Positions 27,223 to 36,566 are shown, counted from the stretch's first letter. The stretch is 64,000 nt of DNA from Verrucomicrobiota bacterium (GCA_017309115.1 JAFLEF010000036.1:1-64000), one strand, 5' to 3'. Notes: generated by a model from the sequence alone, not told the origin. Translations and numbers: made by a program.

Positions 27223-27757
27223 CCCAATCCAAGCCCACGTAGGTCGACGCTTCCGGATAAAAGTCTCTCAGATCGCCACCCGCCTGAAAATCAGGATCCG
27301 AAAAATGGAAGAGGACATCCGTCGTGGTAAACGGTTGGTCGCTGACAATGTGGACTGCGGGTCGGAACCAGGTGCCGAATTCGCCGGCAAATGGGCCGCT
27401 GGTGGGAAGGGTTCCTCGCCAGGTATTCGCGGGAACGGCAAAAATGTCATAGAGACCTACTTGGACGGATCCAGTCCCGTTCACAATGGGACTGCCAATC
27501 GGATTGAAGGCCGTGGGGTCCACGGATTGGTCGCCCACACTGGGGCTACCTGATTGGAGGGCGCCGAGTACGTTTTGCACGTACGGCGCGAAACTGGGAG
27601 AGACGTACGGGTCGGCGAGGAACGGCACGCTCGTCGGTCCGACATTCGGAAACAAGGTCACCGTCGTGACGGGCGAAGTGGCGCCCGCCGGCAGGGCGAG
27701 GATCAGAGCTGAGGTGGCCAACAGGACAACAGGCAGGTAGGATTTGCGGTTATTCAC
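27223..27757 (-). pseudogene. 3'-truncated secreted protein gene
   Basis: The fragment starts at GTG 27757 with a signal peptide ([21 protein letters not shown]). It continues for about 160 aa of a secreted protein (TVTLFPNVGPTSVPFLADPY, FAGEFGTWFRPAVHIVSDQP), then STYVGLDWG. From about 27223 downward, the frame runs antisense through the sigma-factor fragment and stops at 27155. The signal and composition suggest a PEP-CTERM-type surface protein that lost its C-terminus. The junction marks a deletion or inversion breakpoint. Confidence 0.65.
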
Positions 27758-28259
27758 AGGGGGCAGGTTGAAGGTTAAGTGGAAACAGGGATGGTCTGCG
27801 TTTTTGAACAGGACCGCCGCACCAGTTCCGCCGGACGGATGGGAGACCAGCATTGCACCGGTTTCCCTAAACCGTAGAGGTGGCGGCGTGGGGAGCGTTC
27901 CATCGCCCCTTATTACGAGATTCCCAGCCCACACCCGCCACAGGCTCGCAATCTTCTTTCTTGGGTCGCCGGAGCGACTCCGGAAGACGGCCCAGTGTCC
28001 TTTCCTTCCTCCTGCGACTCAGCGATTGCGGATCTCGCGGAAGTGGAAGTCTGGCGAGCACAGCGTCTCGAGTTCGCCCGGACCTCTATCTGAATCTTGG
28101 CGTAGTCGGCGGCGGGCACGATCACGACTTCACACGCGGACGGCTCCGCAGAACGTCGCCCTACCTCTCCTCCCCCACTCACTACTTCCAGCGATTGACT
28201 TGCCGGACCCCACTCCTAGCCTCGGCACCAGTTTTCAAACGCACTGTTCCAACCGTTCT
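27758..28259. other. Spacer upstream of recA
   Basis: About 500 bases without a supported gene. A palindromic element of the GGCTCCGCRGARCGTCGCCC family sits at 28138-28167. A candidate promoter for recA is TTGACT at 28195-28200 and TAGCCT at 28217-28222 with a 16-base spacer. I found no confident SOS box. Confidence 0.4.
28195..28222 (+). promoter_or_regulatory. Candidate recA promoter
   Basis: TTGACT (28195) and TAGCCT (28217) are 16 bases apart and lie 38 bases before the recA start. The -10 match is weak and the sigma-factor preference of this organism is unknown. Confidence 0.3.
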
Positions 28260-29384
28260 ATGCCCGCACCCACCAAAGCCGAAGCCAAGTCCGAATCGAA
28301 AGCCGACACCAAAGCCGAATCCAAAACGAGCGACTCCAAAGCCGTGGCTGTCGCCGAAGCTCGCTTTACCCCCCAAAAACAACGCGATCTCGACAGCGCC
28401 ATCTCCACCATCACCAAGTCGTTTGGTGACGGGGCCATCATGCGCCTGGGGTCCCAGGTCATCCGGCCAATCGAAGTCATCCCGACCGGCGCCCTCGCCA
28501 TCGATCTCGCCCTCGGCGTCGGCGGCGTGCCGCGGGGTCGGATCGTCGAGATCTACGGGCCGGAATCGTCCGGCAAAACCACATTGATGCTCCATCTGAT
28601 CGCCAACGCTCAGAAAATGGGGGGCGTGGCCGCCTTCATCGACGCCGAACACGCCCTCGACCCCGCCTACGCCAAGAAACTGGGGGTCAATCTGGACGAC
28701 CTGTTGGTCTCCCAGCCCGATTCCGGGGAAGAAGCCCTGAGCATCTGCGAAACGCTCGCCCGCTCCAACGCGCTCGACATCATTGTCGTGGACTCCGTGG
28801 CCGCCCTGGTGCCGAAAGCCGAACTCGAAGGCGAAATGGGCATGGCCACCATGGGCATGCAGGCGCGCCTGATGTCCCAGGCTCTCCGCAAACTCACCGC
28901 CATTCTCAATAAGGCCAAGACGACCTGTCTGTTCACCAACCAGCTGCGCGAAAAGGTCGGCGTGATGTTCGGTAATCCCGAAACCACGCCCGGTGGCAAG
29001 GCGCTGAAGTTCTATGCCAGCGTGCGCATCGACATTCGCCGCAAGGACGCCCTCAAAGACAGCGCCGGCAATGCCATCGGCAATCACGTGAAAGTGAAGG
29101 TGGTGAAGAACAAGGTCGCCCCTCCGTTCACCGAGGCCGAGTTCGACATCTATTTCAATCAGGGCATCGACAAGGAAGGTTCGATCCTCGATGTCGGCCT
29201 GGAATGTGGGGTCGTGGAGAAGAAGGGCGCTTGGTTGCAGTTCCAGGGCGAGTTGATCGGTCAGGGCAAGGACACTTCTCGGAAGGCGCTGGCAGAAAAG
29301 CCGGAACTCCTGCAGAAGATCAAGGACGCCATCCTGGCCAAGCGCGCCGCCGAAGCGGCCACCACCGCCAACACGAAAGCGTGA
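28260..29384 (+). CDS. recA: Recombinase RecA
   Basis: This 374-aa protein is a standard RecA. It has the Walker A motif GPESSGKTT, the [20 protein letters not shown] block with Walker B, the L2/DNA-binding region around [22 protein letters not shown], and the C-terminal dimer region. It binds single-stranded DNA, catalyses homologous pairing and promotes LexA cleavage. An unusual N-terminal extension of about 35 residues, rich in Lys, Ala, Glu and Ser, precedes the conserved [20 protein letters not shown] start. I chose the ATG at 28260; the upstream frame is open but looks non-coding. Heptamer repeats begin about 10 bases after the stop. Confidence 0.97.
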   Translation: MPAPTKAEAKSESKADTKAESKTSDSKAVAVAEARFTPQKQRDLDSAISTITKSFGDGAIMRLGSQVIRPIEVIPTGALAIDLALGVGGVPRGRIVEIYGPESSGKTTLMLHLIANAQKMGGVAAFIDAEHALDPAYAKKLGVNLDDLLVSQPDSGEEALSICETLARSNALDIIVVDSVAALVPKAELEGEMGMATMGMQARLMSQALRKLTAILNKAKTTCLFTNQLREKVGVMFGNPETTPGGKALKFYASVRIDIRRKDALKDSAGNAIGNHVKVKVVKNKVAPPFTEAEFDIYFNQGIDKEGSILDVGLECGVVEKKGAWLQFQGELIGQGKDTSRKALAEKPELLQKIKDAILAKRAAEAATTANTKA

Positions 29385-29833
29385 GGCTGGTGGGGAAGCT
29401 GAGAGCTGAGAGGTGAAGCCGCCAAGGGGTAAGCGGTAAGGGGTAAGGAAAGGCGAAGCAGGGTGGGGCGACGCTCCGCGGAGCCGTTCGCGTCGGAAAA
29501 GCTGAGAGCTGGGAGAAAAGGCCAGGTGAGAGTTGAGAGACCGGAAAACGCAGTTTCGCCCCGGTAGGGCGAGGTTACCACCGAGCCGATCTGCGTTCAT
29601 TTTCCCCGGCTTTATCTACCCACAAACCGGTTGAGAGTTGAAAGTTGAGAGTTGAGAGTTGAGAGAAAAGACCTGAAGTCCAGCACGTTAGAAATGCCGA
29701 TAGGTTTGTGGACACAATGCAGATCCGGTTCACCGGTTTTCGCTCCTCTCAACTTTCAACTCTCAACTGTCAGATCCCAGCTCTCGGCTTGTTCCCACTT
29801 CCCCCGCGTCCAGTTCTGCGGGAATCTGCCGCC
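29385..29833. repeat. Repeat-built spacer between recA and the SDR gene
   Basis: The left edge has CTGAGAG (29399) and GGTAAGC/GGTAAGG heptamers. The palindrome CGACGCTCCGCGGAGCC follows at 29470. A 155-bp composite (29616-29770) starts CTACCCACAAACCGG and contains TTGAGAG runs. The right edge carries the reverse complement CTCTCAA/CTTTCAA. An inverted second copy of the 155-bp composite is at 41231-41385. Confidence 0.85.
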
Positions 29834-30610
29834 ATGTTCTCACTCGTAGGCAAGACTGCGCTCGTGACCGGCGCCGGATCCGGCATCGGCGCCGCCATCG
29901 CCCAGACCCTCGCGTCAGCCGGAGCTCATGTCGTCGTGGCGGATGTCAATGAAGTGGGCGGCAGTCAGACGGTCGCTGTCATTCAAGGTGCCGGGGGTTC
30001 GGCCGAATTCACCCTCCTCGACATCACGTCCGAGTCCGCGTGTCAGGAGTTGTCCCGCAAGCTGCTCCCCCGACTCGGTCCGCTCGACATCCTGGTGAAC
30101 AACGCCGGCATCGGACACGTGGGCACCTTGCTCACCACGGCCGGAGCCGATTTCGACCGCGTCCTGTCGGTGAACGTCCGAGGCACGTTCAACGTCACCC
30201 AGGCCTTTTTGCCGGCGATGGTCGAGCGCGGTCGAGGATCGGTGATCAATCTGGCCTCGGCGGCCGGACTCGAGGGGCTCAAGGACCGGTTCGCCTATGC
30301 CACCAGCAAGCATGCGGTTGTGGGCATGACCCGTTGTGCGGCGTTGGACTACGCGAAGTCTGGGGTGCGCATCAACTGCCTGTGTCCGGGACGGGTGGAG
30401 ACGCCCTTTGTGAAGTCGCGTCTCGCCGAGTATCCCGATCGTGAGGCGGCGTATCAGGACATGTGTTCCACCCAAGCCAACGGCCGCATGGGTCGACCGG
30501 AGGAAGTGGCCGCGTTGGCCTTGTATCTGGCCGCCGACGAATCGAGTTTCGTGACCGGGGCCGCCCTCGCCATCGACGGCGGCATGACCGCTGGCTCGGG
30601 GAGGTTTTGA
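29834..30610 (+). CDS. Short-chain dehydrogenase/reductase (SDR)
   Basis: This 258-aa classical SDR has the cofactor motif TGAGSGIG, ADVNE after beta-2 (suggesting NAD preference), NNAG, the active-site Ser in INLASAAG and YATSK (Tyr-x-x-x-Lys). The C-terminal substrate loop and the AIDGGMTAG end are typical. The substrate cannot be told from sequence; related enzymes oxidise sugars, 3-hydroxyacids or steroids. I chose ATG 29834 because the preceding frame is repeat-derived. It is flanked on both sides by heptamer arrays. Confidence 0.9.
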   Translation: MFSLVGKTALVTGAGSGIGAAIAQTLASAGAHVVVADVNEVGGSQTVAVIQGAGGSAEFTLLDITSESACQELSRKLLPRLGPLDILVNNAGIGHVGTLLTTAGADFDRVLSVNVRGTFNVTQAFLPAMVERGRGSVINLASAAGLEGLKDRFAYATSKHAVVGMTRCAALDYAKSGVRINCLCPGRVETPFVKSRLAEYPDREAAYQDMCSTQANGRMGRPEEVAALALYLAADESSFVTGAALAIDGGMTAGSGRF

Positions 30611-31603
30611 GCGGAGCCAGCTGAGAGCTGAGAGGTAAAACCGGTAAGCGCGAAGCGGTAAGCGGTAAGAGAGACCGGTAGGGCGTCGCTCCGCGGAGCC
30701 GCCTGGGAGCGCCGGCGTCTCGCCGGCGAGAATTTACGAAGTCCGGTCAGCGCGAAGGGGTAAGCGCGAAGGATGGTAGGGATGGACCGCTGGGCCGTCC
30801 CCGGTCCGCCGGCGCAGCCTGGCGGACTGGCTATTGGTGGTCAGCGCTAGAGCCACCCGCGCTTAACTCGCCAAGGCGGTAAGGGTAAGGAAAGGCGGCT
30901 TGCCGGAGGCCTGACCTACTGGGGTCGTACGATGCCCAACCTCCTGCCACGCCTCGCCGATACCAAAGCGGTAAAAAGTTTACCGCACTCCATAGGAAGC
31001 CGGCGAGACGCCAGCGCTCCCAGGCGGCTCCGCGAAGCGTCGCCCTACCGATTTCGCGTTCGCTTACCGCTTACCGCTTCGCGCTTACCGGTTTTACCTC
31101 TCAGCTCTCAGCTCTCAGCTTATAGTATGGACTGCGGCAGACTTTCTGCCGCTTTAGTATCCCCGCACGTGGAGTGATGCGACGCCCAGCCTCCTGCCAC
31201 GCCTCGCCGATACCAAAGCGGTAAAAAGTTTACCGCACTCCATAGGAAGCCGGCGAGATGCCAGCGCTCCCAGGCGGCTCCGCGAAGCGTCGCCCTACCG
31301 ATTTCGCGTTCGCTTACCGCTTACCGCTCCGCGCTTACCCGTTTTACCTCTCAGCTTATTGTATGGACTGCGGCAGACTTTCTGCCGCTTTAGTATCCCC
31401 CGCGCGTGGAGTGATGCGACGCCCGCCGCCTGCCACGCCTCGCCGATACCAAAGCGGTAAAAAGTTTACCGCACTCCATAGGAAGCCGGCGAGATGCCAG
31501 CGCTCCCAGGCGGCTCCGCGAAGCGTCGCCCTACCGATTTCGCATTCGCTTACCGCTTACCGCTCCGCGCTTACCCGTTTTACCTCTCAGCTCTCAGCTA
31601 CCC
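30611..31603. repeat. Large repeat spacer with a tandem triplication (about 250, 237 and 180 bp)
   Basis: The left edge has CTGAGAG and GGTAAGC heptamers plus palindromes. A composite unit beginning near GCCTCGCCGATACCAAAGCG then occurs at 30951, 31201 and 31438. Each unit holds a GCGGTAAAAAGTTTACCGC hairpin, a GAGACGCCAGCGCTCCC element, a GGCTCCGCGAAGCGTCGCCC element, TTACCGC heptamers and CTCTCAG heptamers. Units 1 and 2 also carry the GCGGCAGACTTTCTGCCGC hairpin. Unit 2 is 13 bp shorter than unit 1 in the CTCTCAG run. Confidence 0.9.
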
Positions 31604-31640
31604 AAAAAAACCCGCCGGGGCGTGAGCCTCCGGCGGGTTT
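31604..31640 (-). terminator. Rho-independent terminator of the small CxxC protein gene
   Basis: On the minus strand, AACCCGCCGGAGG pairs with CCCCGGCGGGTT around a short loop and is followed by seven T residues (31604-31610). It lies about 20 bases past the stop at 31660. The repeat array begins immediately beyond it. Confidence 0.9.
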
Positions 31641-31659
31641 GGATGATCAGTCGAGTCGC

Positions 31660-31983
31660 TTACTTGGCGGCTTCGATCTTGGTCACGGCGATCATGTGCT
31701 TGTCACCCTCTTGGGTGGCCTTGCCGCTGACCGTGACCTTCATGGTCGAGGAGCAGAGGTTCTTGTGGAACGCCTTGCTCTGTTCGCCGGTCAGGAAGTA
31801 GGTGGTCGTTTTGTCGCCATCCTTGACCTGGACCACGTTCTGGCAGCTGTCGGCCTTTTTGAGTTCACACTTGGCGCAGGCGCCCGTACCAGTGACGGTC
31901 ACGTCCTTGGCATCAGCAGCCCGAACGGTGAGCAAGCCGCCCGCAAGCGCGGCAGCAACAGCAAATTTGAGGAGGTGTTTCAT
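31660..31983 (-). CDS. Small secreted protein with CxxC and further cysteines
   Basis: This 107-aa protein has a signal peptide (MKHLLKFAVAAALAGGLLTVRA). The mature part starts with a beta-rich VTVTGTGACAKCELKKADSC motif (cysteine at three positions) and a later LCSSTMKVTVSG cysteine. Similar short exported proteins occur in Verrucomicrobiota and Planctomycetota, where metal or disulfide roles are possible but unproven. The ATG at 31983 immediately precedes the signal peptide. It is divergent from mobA with a 69-base shared promoter region and has its own terminator. Confidence 0.75.
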   Translation of the reverse strand: MKHLLKFAVAAALAGGLLTVRAADAKDVTVTGTGACAKCELKKADSCQNVVQVKDGDKTTTYFLTGEQSKAFHKNLCSSTMKVTVSGKATQEGDKHMIAVTKIEAAK

Positions 31984-32052
31984 GAGGTGTCCTGTGAAAG
32001 AATTACTTTTGTCCAAGGAACCCCAGTGGCTTTCCCTTTGCAAGTGCTGTTT

Positions 32053-32643
32053 ATGGACCTGAGCCCTTTCTCCGGGGCTGTCTTGTCCGGGGGTCAGAGC
32101 CGACGCATGGGATCTCCCAAAGCCCACCTCCGCGTCGACGGGGAACCACTGCTCTCCCGTCAGTTGCGGTTGCTCCACGAAACCGGCGCCGCCGAACTCA
32201 TCGTCGCCCAACATCCCGACCGGCCCGAACCCCTCGCTGCGCCCCTTTCGGCCGAGGTCGTGTTCGATTCCCCACCGGACGCCGGCCCGCTGGCAGGAGT
32301 TTCCGCCGCGCTCGCCCGCTGTCGCCATCCTCTCCTGCTCGTGGTCGCGGTGGATCTGCCCGGACTGACCCGGGAGTTCCTGACCCGTCTCTGGGAGCAG
32401 TCGTCCCCTACGCAGGGTGTCATTCCTGTTCTCCGGGGCCGATTAGAGCCATTGGCGGCGATGTATCCGAAGTCGGCCGGAGAGGTGTGCCAACAACAAC
32501 TCCGGTCCGGGCGTTTCGCCGTGCACGAGTGGGCGGAGCTGGGGCTGACCGAAGGTTGGTTGAAACGCTGGGAACTGGAACCGATCTGGCATCCGTGTCT
32601 GCTCAACTGGAACGAACCGGGAGACTTTGTGGGGAGCCGGTAA
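32053..32643 (+). CDS. mobA: Molybdenum cofactor guanylyltransferase
   Basis: This 196-aa protein has the MobA nucleotide-binding start GAVLSGGQSRRMGSPKAHL, the metal-binding Asp in VVAVDLPGLT (usually DLP/DMP) and the late NWNEPGDF motif. The NxNTPEDL-type motif is the family hallmark. It would transfer GMP from GTP to molybdopterin to form the bis-MGD cofactor. The start at ATG 32053 fits the motif position; the open frame upstream runs through repeats and is an artefact. No other moa or mob gene is in the window. Heptamers GGTAAGG/GGTAAGC begin at the stop codon. Confidence 0.88.
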   Translation: MDLSPFSGAVLSGGQSRRMGSPKAHLRVDGEPLLSRQLRLLHETGAAELIVAQHPDRPEPLAAPLSAEVVFDSPPDAGPLAGVSAALARCRHPLLLVVAVDLPGLTREFLTRLWEQSSPTQGVIPVLRGRLEPLAAMYPKSAGEVCQQQLRSGRFAVHEWAELGLTEGWLKRWELEPIWHPCLLNWNEPGDFVGSR

Positions 32644-33104
32644 GGGGTAAGCGGTAAGCGGTAAGGTTGGTAGGGCGACGCTCCGCGGAGCCGTTCGTGT
32701 CGGAAAAGCTGAGAGGGAGAAAAGGCCAGTTGAGAGTTGAGAGAAGAGGCCAGTTGAGAGTTGAAAGTTGAGAGTTGAGAGACAAAGGCAACGAACAGGA
32801 GCGCCGGCGCTCCCAGGTGGCTTTTCCTTACCGCTTACCGCTTTCCCCTTACCGGCTTTGCCACCAGTCCACCCACGAACGGCTCCGCGGAGCGTCGCCC
32901 CACCGGGAAAATTGGAAAGCGGTAGCACGGCTAGCACGGCTACCGCACTCCATAGGGACGGCTCGGGCAGAGCCTCGCCCTACCAGGCTTGCCCCTTCCC
33001 GCTTCGCGCTTACCGGATTCACCTCTCAGCTCTCAGCTCTCAGCTAGTTTCGCCCGCACTTCCCGCTTGCCGTTGGCCGCTTACCCTTTACCGGTGTTGC
33101 CTCC
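32644..33104. repeat. Repeat-built spacer between mobA and the DUF547 operon
   Basis: The left edge has GGTAAGC, CTGAGAG and TTGAGAG heptamers. The centre holds the palindromes CGACGCTCCGCGGAGCC (32676) and its reverse (32878), and a GCGGTAGC...GCTACCGC hairpin (32924-32965) whose loop repeats GCTAGCACG. The right edge has CTCTCAG heptamers ending about 65 bases before the ATG. Confidence 0.85.
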
Positions 33105-33863
33105 ATGTGTCGTCTTTTCCTGTGGTTGGCGGGAACTCTCGCCCTGGGCTGGGTGGTCCAAGCGGCCGAATCGGTTGATCTTTCCCACTCCCGCTGGACC
33201 CGCCTTCTCGCCACTCACGTCAAAAATGGCGAAGTGGACTACGCCGCGCTGAAGGCGGCACCTCAGGACTTGCAGGCCTATCTTGATTCGCTCGCCGCGG
33301 TCACCCGACCGGAATTCGACGCCTGGCCCGAAGCAGACCAAATCGCCTTCCTGCTCAATCTCTACAACGCCGCGACTCTCAAACTGGTTGCCGACCATTA
33401 CCCCGTGAAATCGATCAAGGACATCGGGGGACTGTTCGGCAATCCCTGGAAACTTAAGGTGGTCCGGCTGTGGGATCGCCTGATCACTCTGGACGACGTC
33501 GAGCACGGGACGCTGCGCGCCGATTATCAGGAACCCCGTATCCATTTCGCGCTGGTCTGTGCCGCTCGCAGTTGTCCCCCGCTGCGATCGGAAGCGTACG
33601 TCGGCCAGCGGCTGAACGCTCAGTTGCAGGACCAAGGCCGGATCTTTCTGGCCGATCGCGCCAAGAACCGGGTGGATCCCGCCGGCCAAACGCTCTGGCT
33701 CTCGCCGATCTTCAAATGGTTTCAGGAGGACTTCACGGCCAACGGGAAAACTGTCGCTGAGTTTGTGCTGCCCTTTCTGCCCGCCGCCGAAATCTCCGGG
33801 GTGTCGCCGAAAGATTTTAAGGTTCGCTACACCGATTACGACTGGTCTTTGAACCGTCGTTGA
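33105..33863 (+). CDS. DUF547 domain secreted protein
   Basis: This 252-aa protein has a signal peptide (MCRLFLWLAGTLALGWVVQA) and a complete DUF547 domain. Visible family features are the NGEVDYAAL start, AFLLNLYNAATLKLV, LDDVEHGTLR, HFALVCAARSCPPLRSEAY with the conserved Cys, and WLSPIFKWFQEDF. Function is unknown for the family, although a papain-like fold with conserved Cys/His has been proposed. It is the first gene of a three-gene operon; the TVP38 gene follows 13 bases later. Confidence 0.9.
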   Translation: MCRLFLWLAGTLALGWVVQAAESVDLSHSRWTRLLATHVKNGEVDYAALKAAPQDLQAYLDSLAAVTRPEFDAWPEADQIAFLLNLYNAATLKLVADHYPVKSIKDIGGLFGNPWKLKVVRLWDRLITLDDVEHGTLRADYQEPRIHFALVCAARSCPPLRSEAYVGQRLNAQLQDQGRIFLADRAKNRVDPAGQTLWLSPIFKWFQEDFTANGKTVAEFVLPFLPAAEISGVSPKDFKVRYTDYDWSLNRR

Positions 33864-33876
33864 ACGGTCTTCCCGC

Positions 33877-34632
33877 ATGGCGTCATCTCCCACCCCTGCC
33901 GCTCCTGCTTCGCCACGCTCGTCGTGGGCGAAATTGCTGGGCGTGGTCGGTCTGCTGGGCGTGGCGGTGCTCCTCTTCCGTCAGTTCCAGCTGGCGCAAC
34001 GATTGCCCGAAGCTCTGACGTGGATTCGCGACCAAGGGGCGTTCGGCGCGGCGATCTTCGTGCTGGCGTACGTGCTGGCCTGCGTGTTGTTTTTGCCTGG
34101 GTCGGTGCTGACCCTTGGTGCCGGCGCCGTGTTTGGCGTGGCGTGGGGATTTCCTCTGGTGTCGCTGGCCTCCACGCTGGGAGCGACGGTGAGTTTTCTG
34201 GTAGGACGATTCGCCGCTCGGGATTGGGTCGCGAGCCGGGCGGCGGGAAATCCGAAGTTCGGCGCCATTGATGCCGCTGTGGGTCGGGAAGGCTGGAAGA
34301 TTGTGGGTCTGCTGCGGTTGTCGCCGGTGTTCCCGTTCAATTTGCTGAACTACGCCCTGGGTGTGACGCGCGTTCGCTTGCGGGACTTCGTGCTCGCCTC
34401 CTGGATTGGTATGATGCCCGGCACGTTGCTGTACGTGTGGCTGGGAGCCTTGGCCGGTGATGTCGCCCTATTGGCCGGCGGACAACGGCAACGTTCGCCC
34501 GCCGAATGGGCCCTGTACGGCGTGGGTCTGCTCGCCACGGTGGCGGTGACCGTGTACCTCACCCGGATCGCCCGCGCCTCCTTGCAAACCGAATTGGATC
34601 GAACTCCAACGCCGACTCCACCGGCTCACTGA
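33877..34632 (+). CDS. TVP38/TMEM64 family membrane protein
   Basis: The 251-aa integral membrane protein has about five or six predicted helices and the SNARE-associated (DedA/VTT) core: FLPGSVLTLGAGAVFGVAWG, then the FLVGRFAARDWV segment and RLSPVFPFNLLNYALGVTRV. Family members have been linked to lipid scrambling and cell-envelope homeostasis. It sits between a DUF547 and a flavin reductase gene, a combination found in many bacteria, where a TVP38 domain is sometimes fused to the reductase. The start follows the previous stop by 13 bases, indicating co-translation. Confidence 0.9.
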   Translation: MASSPTPAAPASPRSSWAKLLGVVGLLGVAVLLFRQFQLAQRLPEALTWIRDQGAFGAAIFVLAYVLACVLFLPGSVLTLGAGAVFGVAWGFPLVSLASTLGATVSFLVGRFAARDWVASRAAGNPKFGAIDAAVGREGWKIVGLLRLSPVFPFNLLNYALGVTRVRLRDFVLASWIGMMPGTLLYVWLGALAGDVALLAGGQRQRSPAEWALYGVGLLATVAVTVYLTRIARASLQTELDRTPTPTPPAH

Positions 34633-34641
34633 TTTCTGGAC

Positions 34642-36144
34642 GTGACTCTCTCCCCTCTGGATCGCCACAACCAAGCGCTGCTCGCCCAAACCCATCCCAG
34701 CGGCTGGGTGAATCCCCGACCGGCTCCCCGCTACAATCTGGTGGTCGTGGGCGGTGGCACGGCGGGTCTGGTCGCGGCCGCCGGTGCCGCCGGACTCGGC
34801 GCCAAAGTAGCCCTGGTGGAACGCGCGTTGCTCGGCGGGGATTGTCTCAACTACGGCTGCGTGCCGTCGAAAACCCTGATCCGTGCCGGTCGCGCCGCGG
34901 CGGCCGTGCGGGAAGCCGCCCGCTTCGGAATACGAGTTGCGGGCGAGCCCATCGTCGATTTTCCCGCCGTGATGGAACGGGTCCGCGAGGTTCGCGCCGC
35001 CATAAGTCCCCACGACAGCGTGGAACGAATGAAGTCGCTGGGCATCGATGTGTTCCTCGGCGGCGGGCGGTTCGCGGGAACCGACGTCGTCGAAGTCGCC
35101 GGCGCCCGCCTCCGGTTTGCCAAGGCGGTGATTGCCACCGGCGCGCGGGCGGCGATCCCGTCGATTCCCGGCCTGGTGGAAAGCGGGTTCCTCACCAACG
35201 AAACGGTCTTCAACCTGACCGAACAGCCCCGACGTCTGATTATTTTCGGCGGCGGTCCCATTGGTTGCGAACTGGCTCAGGCCTTCGCTCGTCTCGGAAC
35301 CCACGTGCGGTTGGTGCACAACAAGCCGCACTTACTCGACAAGGAAGACCCGGCCGCCGCCGTCCTCGTCCAGGCGGCGTTGCAGCGCGACGGCGTGGAA
35401 CTGATTCTGGGAAAGAAAGTGGAGGGCGTCGTGCGGGTGAACGGGGAGTTTCGCCTCCATCTCCAGGGAGAAGTTCCGCGGATCGCCGACCAACTGCTCG
35501 TCGCCACTGGACGTCAGCCCAACGTCGACGGCCTCGGCCTGGAAGCGGCGGGAGTGAACTATGATGCCCGTTCCGGAGTGCAGGTGGATGATCATCTGCG
35601 CACGACCAACTCCCGGATCTTCGCGTCGGGAGACGTGTGTTCCCGCTTCAAGTTCACGCACGCCGCCGATTTCATGTCGCGCCTGGTCCTCCAAAACGCG
35701 CTGTTCCTGGGACGCAAGCGAGTCAGTGCCCTGACCATTCCCCGGGTGACCTACACCGACCCCGAGATTGGCAGTGTGGGTCTGACGGAAGCGGAAGCCG
35801 CCGCCCAAGGCGTCGCGGTCACGGCGTTTGGGCGCAACCTGGCCGACGTGGATCGTTCCCGCACGGAAGGTGAGACCCAGGGATTCGTGAAGATTCTGGT
35901 CGCCACCGGATCGGATCGAATCGTTGGGGCGACATTGGTGGCGCCGCACGCTGGCGAGATGTTGGGCGAGGTGAGTGTGGCGATGGCGTCGGGAATGGGA
36001 CTGGGTCGGTTGGCCAGCGTGATGCACGCCTATCCGACGGTGGCCGAATCGCTGCGTCAGTGCGGCGATCAGTACAATCGCACCCGCCTGACCCCCGGAG
36101 TGAAGCGCTGGATGACCCGCTGGCTGGCTTGGGGAATTAGCTGA
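34642..36144 (+). CDS. Mercuric-reductase-like FAD/NAD disulfide oxidoreductase
   Basis: The 500-aa product begins at GTG 34642. It is a pyridine nucleotide-disulfide oxidoreductase of the MerA/Lpd family. It has the FAD motif VVVGGGTAGLVAAAGAAGLG, the redox pair CLNYGC in GGDCLNYGCVPSKTL, an NAD motif IIFGGGPIGCELAQ, FASGDVCS, and the dimer domain with HAYPTVAESLRQ. It has no N-terminal HMA domain and no C-terminal Cys pair, so it is probably not a true mercuric reductase. It is co-transcribed with TVP38 and DUF547, suggesting a membrane redox role. CTGAGAG repeats start two bases before the stop. Confidence 0.88.
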   Translation: MTLSPLDRHNQALLAQTHPSGWVNPRPAPRYNLVVVGGGTAGLVAAAGAAGLGAKVALVERALLGGDCLNYGCVPSKTLIRAGRAAAAVREAARFGIRVAGEPIVDFPAVMERVREVRAAISPHDSVERMKSLGIDVFLGGGRFAGTDVVEVAGARLRFAKAVIATGARAAIPSIPGLVESGFLTNETVFNLTEQPRRLIIFGGGPIGCELAQAFARLGTHVRLVHNKPHLLDKEDPAAAVLVQAALQRDGVELILGKKVEGVVRVNGEFRLHLQGEVPRIADQLLVATGRQPNVDGLGLEAAGVNYDARSGVQVDDHLRTTNSRIFASGDVCSRFKFTHAADFMSRLVLQNALFLGRKRVSALTIPRVTYTDPEIGSVGLTEAEAAAQGVAVTAFGRNLADVDRSRTEGETQGFVKILVATGSDRIVGATLVAPHAGEMLGEVSVAMASGMGLGRLASVMHAYPTVAESLRQCGDQYNRTRLTPGVKRWMTRWLAWGIS

Positions 36145-36566
36145 GAGCTGAGAGCTGAGAGGTAAAACCGGTAAGCGCGAAGCGGTAAGCGGTAAGCATG
36201 GTCGGGCGAGGCTCTGCGGAGCCGCCTGGGAGCGCTGGCGTCTCGCCGGCACTTTCCCGCGCTCTCGGCTGGGGTTTCCTTCCCGCTTCCCGCTCCGACC
36301 TCTCAGCTCAAAATTTTGGACTGCGGCAGACTTTCTGCCGCTTTGGTATGGGCGAGGCGTCAGCAGGCCTCATCGCGTCGCGACTCCATTCGCGCCTGGG
36401 GAATACTAAAGCGGTAAAAAGTTTACCGCACTCCATAGGGAGCCGGCGAGACGCCAGCGCTCCCAGGCCATCCCGCTTCGCCTTTCCTTCCCGCTTACCG
36501 CTTCCCGCTTCCCGCTTACCCCTTTCCCTTCCGGCCTCTCAGCTCTCAGCTCTCAGCTGGCTTCGC
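36145..36566. repeat. Repeat-built spacer between convergent genes
   Basis: The left edge has CTGAGAG x3 and GGTAAGC. The centre holds GCTCTGCGGAGCC, GGGAGCGCTGGCGTCTCGCC and GCGGCAGACTTTCTGCCGC (36321), then GCGGTAAAAAGTTTACCGC (36412). The right edge has CTCTCAG x3 adjoining secA. Although the genes are convergent, the purine-left/pyrimidine-right rule is the same as in co-directional spacers. Confidence 0.85.

Noticed and set aside
28182-29600. A 472-aa minus-strand open frame
   Set aside because: Antisense to recA.
31258-32052. Long N-terminal extension of the mobA frame
   Set aside because: The open frame runs through the pyrimidine-rich orientation of the heptamers, which has no stops in any frame; it is repeat-derived peptide, not protein.
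34642-36144. Mercury resistance locus
   Set aside because: The reductase lacks an HMA domain and the C-terminal Cys pair, and no merR, merT or merP is present; the TVP38/DUF547 context points to another role.
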